Below, piece by piece: positions 15,584 to 23,747 of a stretch of DNA of 64,000 nucleotides; the stretch's first letter is position 1; each line of letters begins with the position of its first letter. Origin of the DNA: a virus; IMG/VR virus record IMGVR_UViG_3300044796_000657, positions 124,001-188,000 of that record; one strand, 5' to 3'. Position numbers and translations under genes: made by a program. Under the pieces are notes generated by a model. That model saw only the letters and a list, made by a program, of their open reading frames with translations. It ran no database searches and was not told where the DNA came from.

Positions 15584-16507
15584 ATGTCAAATAACGAAAA
15601 TGATCTGATCCCGCAAAACGCTGAACATGTCGGCCAGAATATTCCTACGCCCAAAAAGGAGAAAATGACCACCAAAAAAGGCAAGATGAAGGCCAAGATG
15701 GGAAAGGGTAAAAAAGCTCACATGAAAGCCAAGATGGGAAAAGGAAAGAAAGCTCACATGATGAGCAAAGCCCATATGGCTAAGATGGCTAAGAAAAAGA
15801 TGAAGGCCAAAATGCAGAAGCCTCAAATGAAGGCTAAGATGAAGATGAAGGCCAAAATGAAAAAGGCCAAGATGATGATGACGGGTATGACGGGCGGCAT
15901 GTCGATGGCCCAAATGAAATCAAAAATGAAGTCTCAGATGAAGTCAAAGATGAAATCATCTAAGACTCCAAAAATGAAATCATCGAAACAACCAAAGTCA
16001 ATGGGCCAATCACAACAAAGTGGGCCGGGTCCAGGACCAGGTCCAGGGCCGGGGCCGGGTGGTGGCGGATCGGGTAACCAATCTAAGAAATCTAAATCGA
16101 AATCAAAGATGATGGGATCATCGGCTTCCGGTATGATGTCTAAGATGAAAAATTCGAAGTCAACGAAATCTAAGCCTAAATCACAATCACAATCACAATC
16201 TAAGCCACAATCTACAAAATCCCAACCGGACTTCTGTAAGAATACAAGATTGAAATTGGATACTTTACTTCAAAGAATTGATAGACTGCAAGTTTTAGGC
16301 GATACTGAAAACCTAACTTGGAGCAAACGACTATACAGAATCATGGAAGATCGTTATGCACAATTCTGCAAGTCCAGTAGTAGTGCTTCAACAGGTAGTT
16401 TAACTAGTAGTGTAATTAGCAGTGCGGTCAGTAGTGCGGCTGGCAGCAGTAGTCAAGCCAATGGTAGCTTGAGAGCTAGATTGAAAAAACGTTGGAAAAA
16501 TCGTTAA
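15584..16507 (+). CDS. Lys/Met-rich low-complexity protein
   Basis: 307 aa, mostly Lys, Met, Ala, Gly, Ser: repeated KAKMGKGKKAHM and MKAKM units (residues 20-110), Lys/Ser-rich blocks, and a Gly/Pro insert. It shares with the upstream fusion protein the N-terminal GQNIPTPKK, a central helical block ending in RYAQFC (RYANNC in the partner), and the C-terminal ANGSLRARLKKR. It lacks the methyltransferase. Composition resembles H1-like basic tails and would bind nucleic acid strongly. 14 nt after the upstream stop, SD AAGGAAA: co-transcribed. Possibly a virion or genome-condensing protein. Confidence 0.75.
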   Translation: MSNNENDLIPQNAEHVGQNIPTPKKEKMTTKKGKMKAKMGKGKKAHMKAKMGKGKKAHMMSKAHMAKMAKKKMKAKMQKPQMKAKMKMKAKMKKAKMMMTGMTGGMSMAQMKSKMKSQMKSKMKSSKTPKMKSSKQPKSMGQSQQSGPGPGPGPGPGPGGGGSGNQSKKSKSKSKMMGSSASGMMSKMKNSKSTKSKPKSQSQSQSKPQSTKSQPDFCKNTRLKLDTLLQRIDRLQVLGDTENLTWSKRLYRIMEDRYAQFCKSSSSASTGSLTSSVISSAVSSAAGSSSQANGSLRARLKKRWKNR

Positions 16508-16510
16508 ACT

Positions 16511-16539
16511 AAAAAGCCCGGCAATTGCCGGGCTTTTTT
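16511..16539. terminator. Bidirectional terminator
   Basis: Perfect 18-bp palindrome GCCCGGCAATTGCCGGGC flanked by A5 and T6, between the convergent genes ending at 16507 (plus) and 16539 (minus). Confidence 0.9.
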
Positions 16540-17384
16540 CATTTCAACAATTTGAGAGCATCAACATCATTTGTCGCAACATTATACAATGGCGTATATG
16601 TTGAGTTTAGACATTCTTCAACAGCCGTAATAGGGAAATTAACCTTTAACCCGATGGCATAACTGTGTACACCAGTATTGGCTGGTTCTACCTTTTGATG
16701 AGTTTCACAGATACTAGGATTGCCATTGTGTCTCTTAAACCACCACTTCAAAGCAATAGAATGGATTAAATCCAAATTCATACCGGAACCACTTCCGCCA
16801 TATGCGCCATGTAAACCCGTGGTACTCAAATAACTAACATTGTGATTCCAATTATAAACAAACTTGGACATGACATAGTGAAGTACTTGATAGAAATCCA
16901 CTTCTGGTAATGTTTCTATTAATCTCAAGGCGGTATAAACCAAAGGTGCATTAGACTGAACAAAACGATAACAACACAGACCCGAATAAACCCGATGACG
17001 GTTTTCACCTGTACCGGGGATATGAGCCATCGGCCCCTTCTTATCAATGTAATATCGTGATGATTCCGGCATCAAACCGTTAACTTTACACAAATCCATC
17101 CAGCGAATATAATCCTCATCGGAAATCAAAAACTGCACATTAGGATGACAGTTAAAGACCCCGCTGGTGATATATTTCATGCTCCCCATATAACAAGGTG
17201 CGTTAGTGACAAGTGCCGTTTCTTTAACTTCGTGACCTACAATATCCGATACGGTGTAAGTCACATAATCGTAATGATAACTAGATATGATATGAGGCGG
17301 CAAGTCAATCAATTCCTTGTCAGATATTTTTGGCCTCGAATGTACTGGTATAACTGGCGGCATCAAGAGTTGGTTGTGGTACAT
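16539..17384 (-). CDS. Hypothetical protein, 281 aa
   Basis: Soluble protein of unknown function with many Tyr, His and Trp residues and a Gly/Ser loop (GAYGGSGSGMN) in its second half. No family recognised. It overlaps the end of the uracil-DNA glycosylase gene by about 20 nt. Confidence 0.65.
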   Translation of the reverse strand: MYHNQLLMPPVIPVHSRPKISDKELIDLPPHIISSYHYDYVTYTVSDIVGHEVKETALVTNAPCYMGSMKYITSGVFNCHPNVQFLISDEDYIRWMDLCKVNGLMPESSRYYIDKKGPMAHIPGTGENRHRVYSGLCCYRFVQSNAPLVYTALRLIETLPEVDFYQVLHYVMSKFVYNWNHNVSYLSTTGLHGAYGGSGSGMNLDLIHSIALKWWFKRHNGNPSICETHQKVEPANTGVHSYAIGLKVNFPITAVEECLNSTYTPLYNVATNDVDALKLLK

Positions 17385-17929
17385 CGCAATTCCGTTATCA
17401 GTAATTGAAGATCGTTCGAAACTAATTCTTTAGCACTTTCATTTTTCATTAACTGAGCTGGATGATAAGTACAAAGAACTCGTTTGTCCATATAAAAATG
17501 CCAAAAACCTCTAGCATTATCCACATCCATACCAATCAAGGCAGTAGATGCGACACTTCCCAAACAAACAATGAATTGAGGGTTCACAATGGAAATTTGC
17601 TTTTCCAAATGACTCAAGCAACTATGAACTTCATTTAAATCCGGCAACCGATTGAGCGGAGGGCGACATTTGATGACATTGGTAATGTAAACAGATTCTC
17701 TTGTCAAGCCGCATTTGACAATCATGGCAGTTAATAAAGCATTTGTCTTTCCAATGAATGGCAAACCCTCTTTATCATCATCAATATTCGGTGCTTCGCC
17801 GACAAACATCACCTTGGCATTTGGACTGCCGGTACCAAATACTGGATATGTCCTAAATTGACATAGAGTACATTTGCGACATCGCTCAACTGTCTCTGAT
17901 AATTCCAGTAAGTCAATCACTTTCATCAT
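17363..17929 (-). CDS. Uracil-DNA glycosylase, family 4/5 type
   Basis: 188 aa from the ATG at 17929, overlapping the upstream stop (TGATG) with GGTGAG as SD. Family-4-type motifs are present: CRKCTLC near the N-terminus (Fe-S ligands), FVGEAPNIDDDKEGLPFIG with the catalytic-loop Asp/Glu region, YITNVIKCRPP, and C-terminal CTYHPAQLM. The enzyme removes uracil from DNA to start base-excision repair. A phage copy might protect its genome from deaminated cytosine. Distances between the cysteines fit one 4Fe-4S cluster but were not modelled. Confidence 0.85.
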   Translation of the reverse strand: MMKVIDLLELSETVERCRKCTLCQFRTYPVFGTGSPNAKVMFVGEAPNIDDDKEGLPFIGKTNALLTAMIVKCGLTRESVYITNVIKCRPPLNRLPDLNEVHSCLSHLEKQISIVNPQFIVCLGSVASTALIGMDVDNARGFWHFYMDKRVLCTYHPAQLMKNESAKELVSNDLQLLITELRCTTTNS

Positions 17930-18339
17930 CAACTCACCTTTGGCCAAATGATTGTTTCTCCGCCCGGACATAACACAATGCCCGCTGCCATAAGCTGTTT
18001 ATCAATCTTCATGACAGTCAAAGAGTCTTTTTTGCCTGATGCATCATATCGCAAATCCAACAATGTTGAAATCAACTTGTCAACGGTTGGATCGGTACTG
18101 AAACTCACTGGTCGTAAAATCTGCACACTTACAGACTTACCCGATCTTGCGGCGAGTTGTTCAATTTCTTGTGAGTTTCTTTCGGGAAAATCCACTTCGG
18201 CAAAACCTGATACGATCTTTGCTCGAAGAGTTCCCTGTGACAACGAACGAATAATACCCTCATTCGGAAGATTGACATCCTGTGTATAAGTATACCAAAT
18301 TTCACGGTTGGGGCTATTAACGTTGAGGCTGAGTTTCAT
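17929..18339 (-). CDS. Hypothetical protein, 136 aa
   Basis: Start at MKLSLNVNSPNREIW, 2 nt after the purE stop; a longer frame starting inside purE is not favoured. Beta-rich first half (VNLPNEGIIRSLSQGTLRAK). Unknown function. It is coupled to the glycosylase gene by a TGATG overlap. Confidence 0.6.
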   Translation of the reverse strand: MKLSLNVNSPNREIWYTYTQDVNLPNEGIIRSLSQGTLRAKIVSGFAEVDFPERNSQEIEQLAARSGKSVSVQILRPVSFSTDPTVDKLISTLLDLRYDASGKKDSLTVMKIDKQLMAAGIVLCPGGETIIWPKVS

Positions 18340-18341
18340 AG

Positions 18342-18836
18342 CTACACGATTTTTGGAAGCCATTTGGATAGATTGGCATCTTGCTCTCTGACAAGATTTG
18401 CCAAATCGGTTCGATACTCCTGTAGTTTAACAAGAATTTCTTTATTATCCAATGCCAAAATTTGTAAAGCCAATAGCGCCGCATTTTCGCCAGCATCCAC
18501 ACCAACCGTTGCGACAGGCACACCCTTGGGCATTTGACTTGTACTCAACAAACTGTCTAGTCCCATTAGCGATGTACTCAACGGTACACCGATCACAGGC
18601 TTGAGAGTGTGAGAAGCCACAACGCCCGCTAAGTGGGCTGCTTTGCCCGCTGCGCAAACGTACACACGGCATCCTTTGACTTCACAATGCTTGACATACT
18701 CCAAAAGATCAACAGGGCTGCGATGCGCACTCAATATGTGAGCATCGAATTCAACTCCAAATCTCTTGAAGATTTCGCAAATTTCTTTCACCGTAGCGAA
18801 ATCGGCATTACTTCCCGACAGGACTGTCACTAACAT
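18342..18836 (-). CDS. purE: PurE, N5-carboxyaminoimidazole ribonucleotide mutase
   Basis: 164 aa, the usual PurE length, from the ATG at 18836. Conserved blocks: VTVLSGSNADFATV (phosphate loop), ILSAHRSP with the essential His-Arg, AAGKAAHLAGVVASH, and MPKGVPVATVGVDAGENAALLA. It interconverts N5-CAIR and CAIR in purine synthesis. An 80-residue upstream extension in the same frame overlaps another real gene and is not part of the protein. The start overlaps the end of the upstream gene by 29 nt. With PRPP synthetase and FolD it would boost purine supply. Confidence 0.9.
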   Translation of the reverse strand: MLVTVLSGSNADFATVKEICEIFKRFGVEFDAHILSAHRSPVDLLEYVKHCEVKGCRVYVCAAGKAAHLAGVVASHTLKPVIGVPLSTSLMGLDSLLSTSQMPKGVPVATVGVDAGENAALLALQILALDNKEILVKLQEYRTDLANLVREQDANLSKWLPKIV

Positions 18837-19176
18837 TAATTTGCTCTTTTCTAAATGAACCAATGTATCGTTGCATATGATCTTGAACCGCTTTGGCGTC
18901 TTCTGGATCTTTCCAAGTCCACAAAATACGATGATCGGTAGCGCCGCCAAGGGGCTTTGCCGAAGTACTTGAATAAGTTCGGGCTTGCTGTATGAAATCC
19001 ACATTTTGTTGCGGATCATACCCAATGGTGATGATGAGCTTGCCATTAATTCTGTCAACTGTTTTTTGCTCGGCATCCTGTGTGAATGTCACAGGCAAAC
19101 CAACGCAAACTAACACGGTAAAAAGGATACCGAGTAGAAAGCCGATAAAAGCACAGTACATCTTACCAGTGTTCAT
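18808..19176 (-). CDS. Membrane-anchored hypothetical protein
   Basis: 122 aa from the ATG at 19176. One N-terminal membrane segment (CAFIGFLLGILFTVLVCVGL, residues 8-27) followed by a soluble domain that looks alpha/beta (LIITIGYDPQQNVDFIQQA, ILWTWKDPEDAKAVQDH). No signal peptidase site is evident, so a type II anchor is likely. Overlaps the previous stop (ATGA) and the purE start. Confidence 0.65.
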   Translation of the reverse strand: MNTGKMYCAFIGFLLGILFTVLVCVGLPVTFTQDAEQKTVDRINGKLIITIGYDPQQNVDFIQQARTYSSTSAKPLGGATDHRILWTWKDPEDAKAVQDHMQRYIGSFRKEQINVSDSPVGK

Positions 19177-19499
19177 GATTTTCTCCACCAATTGCCTCCG
19201 AGTCCAAATTCGCCATCTTCGTGATCCCATCCCATTGTGGGAAAGTTTCCTTCGATAGCGACATTGGCACCTTGCCAAACGGCTCGGATCTTAACAAGTG
19301 AGTCGGTTTCAAAATGGACAACCAAATCAGATTCGTGGTGTCTCTCAGTGACGGCATCATATTGTCCGTAGACGTAAACGGCGGTGTCTTCTTCGCCTTC
19401 AACGAACAGGATCGTTCGGGCCAATTTGCTCACTGCCTCTTTGGGTGTAGCCTCAATGATCAAATGTGATATAAAATTAATTAACCTTTTGCCAATCAT
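19173..19499 (-). CDS. Hypothetical protein, 108 aa
   Basis: Beta-rich protein (TAVYVYGQYDAVTERHHESD) ending in a Gly/Trp-rich tail (FGLGGNWWRKS). Unknown function. Good SD (GAGG) before ATG 19499 and an ATGA overlap with the next gene. A strong stem-loop sits 30 nt upstream. Confidence 0.65.
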   Translation of the reverse strand: MIGKRLINFISHLIIEATPKEAVSKLARTILFVEGEEDTAVYVYGQYDAVTERHHESDLVVHFETDSLVKIRAVWQGANVAIEGNFPTMGWDHEDGEFGLGGNWWRKS

Positions 19500-19529
19500 A
19501 AATTCCTCTTTTAATTCCGCATGTACGCA

Positions 19530-19555
19530 CCCACGTTGCCAGAGGGCAACGTGGG
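19530..19555. other. Strong stem-loop, 11 bp
   Basis: Perfect 11-bp inverted repeat CCCACGTTGCC / GGCAACGTGGG with loop AGAG. No T run follows on either strand, so it is not a classic terminator. It may protect or process the 3' end of the RNA carrying the adjacent T-arm-like sequence. Confidence 0.7.
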
Positions 19556-19570
19556 AAGAAGTACGATTCT

Positions 19571-19663
19571 GACTGAACCTGATTGAGATTCGAACTCAAT
19601 TCGCTCAATGATAGCTACCCGATGTGGTTTTATCCACCAGTTGCACGACGGGGCCATTCAGTC
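19571..19663 (-). ncRNA. Possible tRNA-like element or tRNA remnant
   Basis: Minus strand holds a perfect T-arm (TTGAG, loop TTCGAAT, CTCAA; 19583-19599). The ends GACTGAA (19657-19663) and TTCAGTC (19571-19577) are fully complementary, but five bases separate the T-arm from the 3' strand, and no standard D or anticodon arm is seen. The 5' part overlaps the end of the GGCT-like gene. Either a degraded tRNA, or an unconventional RNA; it could also be chance. Confidence 0.3.
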
Positions 19664-20004
19664 CCGCAGTCTTTGAATTTGGCCGTACTTCTATTGAAAA
19701 TATATCCTATCGCTTCGGTGTCGTCGGCGAGTTGGATTTTGTCTCGACGGTAAAGATCAGGCACAGCTTCCAACCAATCCAAATTCATGAGAATGTCGCT
19801 GGAAGACACCTCAAACAATTCCCCTTTAATGGCTCGCCCATCTTTTTCATCAAAGGTAATGCAGGGATAACTCCCGCAGTCATACAATTTGTACAACGGT
19901 TTGGTCGTTGCTTCACTGAGGAACTTACTATCACCCAAAATGCGGTGATTGTGGTATCCTCTTTTGAGCGTACCATAAACGAAAACCTTTACCGGCTCAA
20001 ACAT
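19630..20004 (-). CDS. Gamma-glutamylcyclotransferase-fold protein
   Basis: 124 aa with the family's opening VFVYGTLKRGYHNHR (residues 7-21), a central IKGELFEV strand, and DWLEAVPDLYRR. The expected catalytic acidic residue after IKGELFEV is not clear: it is followed by SSSDILMNLDWLEAV, where Asp or Glu could serve. GGCT enzymes release 5-oxoproline from glutamyl dipeptides or amines; some phage members act on other substrates. A second GGCT-like gene is at 37130. Confidence 0.75.
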   Translation of the reverse strand: MFEPVKVFVYGTLKRGYHNHRILGDSKFLSEATTKPLYKLYDCGSYPCITFDEKDGRAIKGELFEVSSSDILMNLDWLEAVPDLYRRDKIQLADDTEAIGYIFNRSTAKFKDCGTEWPRRATGG

Positions 20005-20774
20005 GGCATAACCTCTTGGATTTTATGAGCATTAAGACGCAATTCTTTCATGATCTCCGCTTGCCGACTTCGTTGAACACCATAAACTTCTGCCACTTGC
20101 TGTATCGTTAACTTGTCATCGAATCGCTTCAAGATGGCCTGTTGTTCTTTTTCTGTAATTTCCAAATCATCCATACACTTTCGCATTGCGGCGAAGTTTT
20201 TCGGAAATTCATATTCATCATCCCAACTAACCAACAAATCTTCCGGCATATCATCCGGATTTCTGAATTCTAATTGTTGTGTAGCATTGATTCGATTAGT
20301 TTGACCACACTTCCTGAAGTAGTCTTTATACTGACGAAACAAACAACTCATGGCAAAGGTGCTAAATTTGAATTTGTTGTTAATGTCAAATTTATCAATT
20401 GCCCTTATCAACGCCAATGCTCCGTGTTGAGCCAGATCATCAAAAAGTGAAAACGCATCAGGCTTCGCTTTTGCCCGGACTTTGGACATGTTGACCAAAA
20501 TCCGATAATTGCTCAAAAAGATAACATCACGGACAGCCAGTGCCACTCCGTACCGTTTGCTGTATTTCAAATAGTTGAATTTCCCAAACAGGAAAGTTTC
20601 TTGCTCTGGTGTTAACAATGGCGTTTTACAGAGGGAAGTGGTGCTGGTTCTCCGTGTTGAAACAATACGCTCTTGATCATAGTACCATTCAGGATACACT
20701 TCCCACTGACGACATAACTTGTCATCGTGAAAAGTTGCATGATCAATGTATTCTTCCCTCATGGCATGACCCAT
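19989..20774 (-). CDS. Sigma-70 family RNA polymerase sigma factor
   Basis: 261 aa. Region 2 is clear (about residues 95-180): ILVNMSKVRAKAKPDAFSLFDDLAQHGALALIRAIDKFD followed by FKFSTFAMSCLFRQYKDYFRK, the -10 recognition helix. A short region 4 follows (LEITEKEQQAILKRF...TIQQVAEVYGVQRSRQAEIM), a helix-turn-helix that would contact -35 DNA. Regions 1.1 and most of 3 are absent, so it resembles phage or group-3/4 sigmas. It may direct late transcription; candidate promoters with a TATATAA box and no -35 occur in this window. The start overlaps the upstream stop (TAATG). Confidence 0.82.
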   Translation of the reverse strand: MGHAMREEYIDHATFHDDKLCRQWEVYPEWYYDQERIVSTRRTSTTSLCKTPLLTPEQETFLFGKFNYLKYSKRYGVALAVRDVIFLSNYRILVNMSKVRAKAKPDAFSLFDDLAQHGALALIRAIDKFDINNKFKFSTFAMSCLFRQYKDYFRKCGQTNRINATQQLEFRNPDDMPEDLLVSWDDEYEFPKNFAAMRKCMDDLEITEKEQQAILKRFDDKLTIQQVAEVYGVQRSRQAEIMKELRLNAHKIQEVMPCLSR

Positions 20775-21223
20775 TAGGTTGTTATAGGTTTAACACTCGC
20801 CGCAATCTGCGCATCGACCAATTCCAGAGTGATGTTGGCCTTGCGAAGCATAATAGCCGCAGGATCAGTTGCACTCATCAAAATCGCACGCAGAAGGTGC
20901 TGACAGGCAATGAACTTGGCAGGAAGGCCAATATCAATTGCCATACAAATTAACCTTCCCACGCTTTGACTGTAAGGAACACCTACCGAATGCGTAGAGT
21001 ATTTGCCTTTGCCTAGCGTTTGGCGAATATCATCTTGCATGGTTTTCGTGTTAACGCCCAGCGCCTTGAGGACGGAGGCACCAACATTTTGATCTTCGGC
21101 CAAAATGCCATAAAGCACATGAAGCCGAGTCACCAAAGGATCGCCGTTCTCTTTAGCGAAATCGTTGGCCTTCGACAATGCTTTTCTCGCACGATCAGTC
21201 ACTTTGTCGTAAAACGCATGCAT
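20774..21223 (-). CDS. Stand-alone Clp N-domain protein
   Basis: 149 aa matching the double Clp-N repeat of ClpA/ClpC: FYDKVTDRARKALSKANDFAKEN and LVTRLHVLYGILAEDQNVGASVLKALGV in repeat 1, then a second repeat with SQSVGRLICMAIDIGLPAKF and CQHLLRAILMSATDPAAIMLR. There is no AAA+ module. Such domains bind adaptors and substrates of Clp proteases, or act as ClpS-type adaptors. It lies close to clpX, implying control of host or phage proteolysis (inference). Confidence 0.82.
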   Translation of the reverse strand: MHAFYDKVTDRARKALSKANDFAKENGDPLVTRLHVLYGILAEDQNVGASVLKALGVNTKTMQDDIRQTLGKGKYSTHSVGVPYSQSVGRLICMAIDIGLPAKFIACQHLLRAILMSATDPAAIMLRKANITLELVDAQIAASVKPITT

Positions 21224-21270
21224 CTCGTATTCCCTTTGATGAGTATAACATAATTGATTCCAAGAATCAA

Positions 21271-21621
21271 TTACAATTTGCCAATTTCACGGATTTTTTC
21301 CAACCACGGTTCATCATCTTCCAACAAGTGAAAAACACTGCCGTTTTCAAATGTCATATGCTTTAACTTTTCGGTTCCATCAATCCAGCACTTACCCAAA
21401 GATGTATGCTCAAACATAGTGCCGATGGGTCGTTGACTGATTTCTTTAACCGTGTAAACACGCCATTCGCCACTATTGGCTTTGCCTTTGTTGATTTCGA
21501 TCATTAAAGCCTGAATGAATTCATCAGCGTAATCTTCTCTCAAGTCGAGACAACCTCTATGTCCTGCCTCGTAAACCGTCAAGACAATATCACGCAATTG
21601 ATTTAATTTAAGTCCTGCCAT
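21271..21621 (-). CDS. Hypothetical protein, paralogue family A member 1
   Basis: 116 aa from MAGLKLNQLRDIV at 21621, 1 nt after the clpX stop. The C-terminal half has WRVYTVKEISQRPIGTMFEH, then GKCWID, then MTFENGSVFHLLEDDEPW. The same layout recurs in the genes at 30307 and 31503, which together form a local paralogous family of unknown role. A 64-residue upstream frame overlaps clpX and is rejected. Confidence 0.7.
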   Translation of the reverse strand: MAGLKLNQLRDIVLTVYEAGHRGCLDLREDYADEFIQALMIEINKGKANSGEWRVYTVKEISQRPIGTMFEHTSLGKCWIDGTEKLKHMTFENGSVFHLLEDDEPWLEKIREIGKL

Positions 21622-21622
21622 G

Positions 21623-22852
21623 TTAGGCTGCTTCCTTTCCAAACAGGGACTCTGTCCCTTGTACGATGTTTTGAGTGATAATGTACTTCGCCTGCGGTTG
21701 CTCCGGCAAGGTGAACATAATGTTAAGCATAACCCGTTCCAAAACCGCTCTAAGCCCACGGGCGCCTGTTTCTTGTTCAAGAGCCATCCGAACCATTTCC
21801 CGAAGTGCGTCATCGGTAAACTCCAATTCGCAACCCTCCATCTTGAAGAGTTTTTGATACTGCTTCACTAAGGAGTTATGTGGTTCCTGCAGGACTCTCA
21901 ATAATTCGTCTTCGCTCAACGTGAGCAATGGCGTAATAACTGGCAAACGGCCAATCAATTCGGGAATGAGGCCGTAGTGAACGAGGTCTTCGGCAACCAC
22001 CTTTTCAATCAATTCATTGCCAGTTAACTCTTTTTTGCCAGCGAAGCCAAATCCGATAGTCGTCTTGCCTGTCCGCTTAGCAATAATCTCTTTCAGACCG
22101 ACGAACGTTCCCCCAACAATAAAGAGGATGTTCGTGGTATCAATTTGAATGTATTTCTGTTCGGGGTGTTTGCGTCCCCCTTGCGCCGGGACATTACAAA
22201 TAGTCCCTTCCAACATTTTCAGCAATGATTGCTGCACACCTTCGCCTGATACGTCTCTGGTGATTGAGACATTGCCCGTTTTGCTGGCAACCTTGTCAAT
22301 TTCATCCACAAAAATAATGCCACGTTCGGCCAATGCCACATTCCAATTGGATGCCTGCAGCAATTTGAGAAGCAGATTTTCCACATCCTCACCGACATAA
22401 CCCGCTTCTGTTAACGTTGTAGCATCACCAATGGCGAAAGGCACCTTCAACATTCTGGCAAGTGTACGGGCCAACAGAGTCTTGCCGGAACCCGTTGAAC
22501 CGATCATGAGAATGTTGCTTTTCTCGATTTCGGTAGGGTCTTGCTCATCAAACATACCAGATTGAAGTCGCTTGTAGTGATTGTAAACGCCAACCGCCAA
22601 AACCTTTTTCGCCATCGATTGACCGATAACGAACTTTTCCAAAAACTCAACCATCTTGCGGGGGGCTGGCAATTGGACTTGTTCAGGATATTTGTTAGCT
22701 ACCGCAGCAGCTTTAGCATCTTCGCTGAGATAATTAGCTAGTTTGAAAGCACAACCCTTACAAATTACTCCCGCCATGCCGTTAAGCATCTCACCGCATT
22801 CGGGAGCCGGTGTACCACAAAAGCAACACTTGATGATTTTTTTGCGAGGCAT
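21623..22852 (-). CDS. clpX: ATP-dependent unfoldase ClpX
   Basis: 409 aa, complete ClpX. N-terminal zinc domain with Cys9/Cys12 and Cys31/Cys34; Walker A GSTGSGKT near 118-125; Walker [11 protein letters not shown] near 177-186; sensor and arginine-finger region [12 protein letters not shown]; and the C-terminal AAA small domain. The ClpP-docking loop TIGFGF is retained, so it could pair with host ClpP. ClpX recognises ssrA-tagged proteins, and this phage also encodes a tmRNA, suggesting a matched tagging and degradation pair. No clpP is seen here. Confidence 0.93.
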   Translation of the reverse strand: MPRKKIIKCCFCGTPAPECGEMLNGMAGVICKGCAFKLANYLSEDAKAAAVANKYPEQVQLPAPRKMVEFLEKFVIGQSMAKKVLAVGVYNHYKRLQSGMFDEQDPTEIEKSNILMIGSTGSGKTLLARTLARMLKVPFAIGDATTLTEAGYVGEDVENLLLKLLQASNWNVALAERGIIFVDEIDKVASKTGNVSITRDVSGEGVQQSLLKMLEGTICNVPAQGGRKHPEQKYIQIDTTNILFIVGGTFVGLKEIIAKRTGKTTIGFGFAGKKELTGNELIEKVVAEDLVHYGLIPELIGRLPVITPLLTLSEDELLRVLQEPHNSLVKQYQKLFKMEGCELEFTDDALREMVRMALEQETGARGLRAVLERVMLNIMFTLPEQPQAKYIITQNIVQGTESLFGKEAA

Positions 22853-22904
22853 AATAACCCTTCATTGCGGACGAGTACCGAGTTTAACAAAATTCACTAA
22901 ATTA

Positions 22905-23654
22905 TCAAGACCATGTCAATTTACGACCGGTCAATTTAGATAATTTAACAATTTGCGGCGTGTAAAAATGTGCCACACGCTTGCGATCTTCTGGATCTAG
23001 TTTCATATCATCATAAGCCTTGTTGTATTTCTTGAGGACTTTTTCATCGTAGTCTGGCGGTACAAAAGAATCGTCCACACCAACCCACTTAAAAACTTCC
23101 CGCAAGAAACCCAATGGATCAGACACCATATCATCGTAGAACAGTACTTTTATCCGATCTGGTTCAAAGTATCGATACCAATTTTCTAAAAGATCACCGT
23201 ACATCCCCTTGGACTTTATAGAATAAGGTGAGAGTTCACCCTTGGGGTGATTGCCATCAAAAGCATCCATAAAACTCACCTCTGGTTCAATTTTCTTGTA
23301 CCATAAGTGATCCTTATAATGGCTGAATGCCCTATCAATAGGGTTTCGCAACAGTACAAACAACTTGACGTTCGGGAAATAGGTCTTTATGAGCGGTGGA
23401 GCATATGGGCAAGAAAAATAGTTTGGCGTGAATTCGCCTACGCATTCGTGTTTAAGTCTTCCGAAACACTTCAAATATCTTTTGAGGGGAATGTTAAGTC
23501 TGTCGAAGAAGTGAAATTCCTTAATTCTTTTGCCACGTGGATTCTTGGGTGTGCCGATACTTGGATGCTTCCGCATTTGTTTCCAAGTCCAAGTTGTACC
23601 GCCCTTCATTACGCCAATGCCATAAAAGTCGGGGGAACGATACTTTTTCTTCAT
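22905..23654 (-). CDS. PAPS-dependent sulfotransferase
   Basis: 249 aa. The 5'-phosphosulfate binding loop is seen as GVMKGGTTWTWKQM (residues 14-27), and the 3'-phosphate binding block as LFVLLRNPIDRAFSHYKDH (98-116). These are the signature regions of heparan-sulfate-type and bacterial sulfotransferases. It would move sulfate from PAPS to a hydroxyl or amine, possibly on a surface glycan or virion sugar; the acceptor is unknown. Phage sulfotransferases are uncommon. It sits between clpX and a lysine-rich virion-like gene. Confidence 0.85.
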   Translation of the reverse strand: MKKKYRSPDFYGIGVMKGGTTWTWKQMRKHPSIGTPKNPRGKRIKEFHFFDRLNIPLKRYLKCFGRLKHECVGEFTPNYFSCPYAPPLIKTYFPNVKLFVLLRNPIDRAFSHYKDHLWYKKIEPEVSFMDAFDGNHPKGELSPYSIKSKGMYGDLLENWYRYFEPDRIKVLFYDDMVSDPLGFLREVFKWVGVDDSFVPPDYDEKVLKKYNKAYDDMKLDPEDRKRVAHFYTPQIVKLSKLTGRKLTWS

Positions 23655-23667
23655 GATATTAAACAGT

Positions 23668-23746
23668 AATAGGAACGATTTTATTCGTTCCTATTGTATA
23701 GCACCTGTCCATGATGCCCATTGTTCTTTGAACAAGGGCGACAGGT
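23668..23746. other. Two adjacent inverted repeats in the 3' region
   Basis: First hairpin: AATAGGAACGA / TCGTTCCTATT with a 6-nt loop (23668-23695). Second: ACCTGTC ... GACAGGT enclosing GCCC..GTTC TTT GAAC..GGGC (about 23702-23745). They lie between the 302-aa gene and the sulfotransferase gene on the minus strand; likely a terminator or RNA-stabilising region, with only weak T runs. Confidence 0.6.
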
Positions 23747-23747
23747 A

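Noticed and set aside
13569-16507. Collagen or silk-like structural reading of the Lys/Met and Gly/Pro regions
   Set aside because: Gly/Pro runs are too short and irregular for collagen triplets; Lys/Met composition fits basic tails better.
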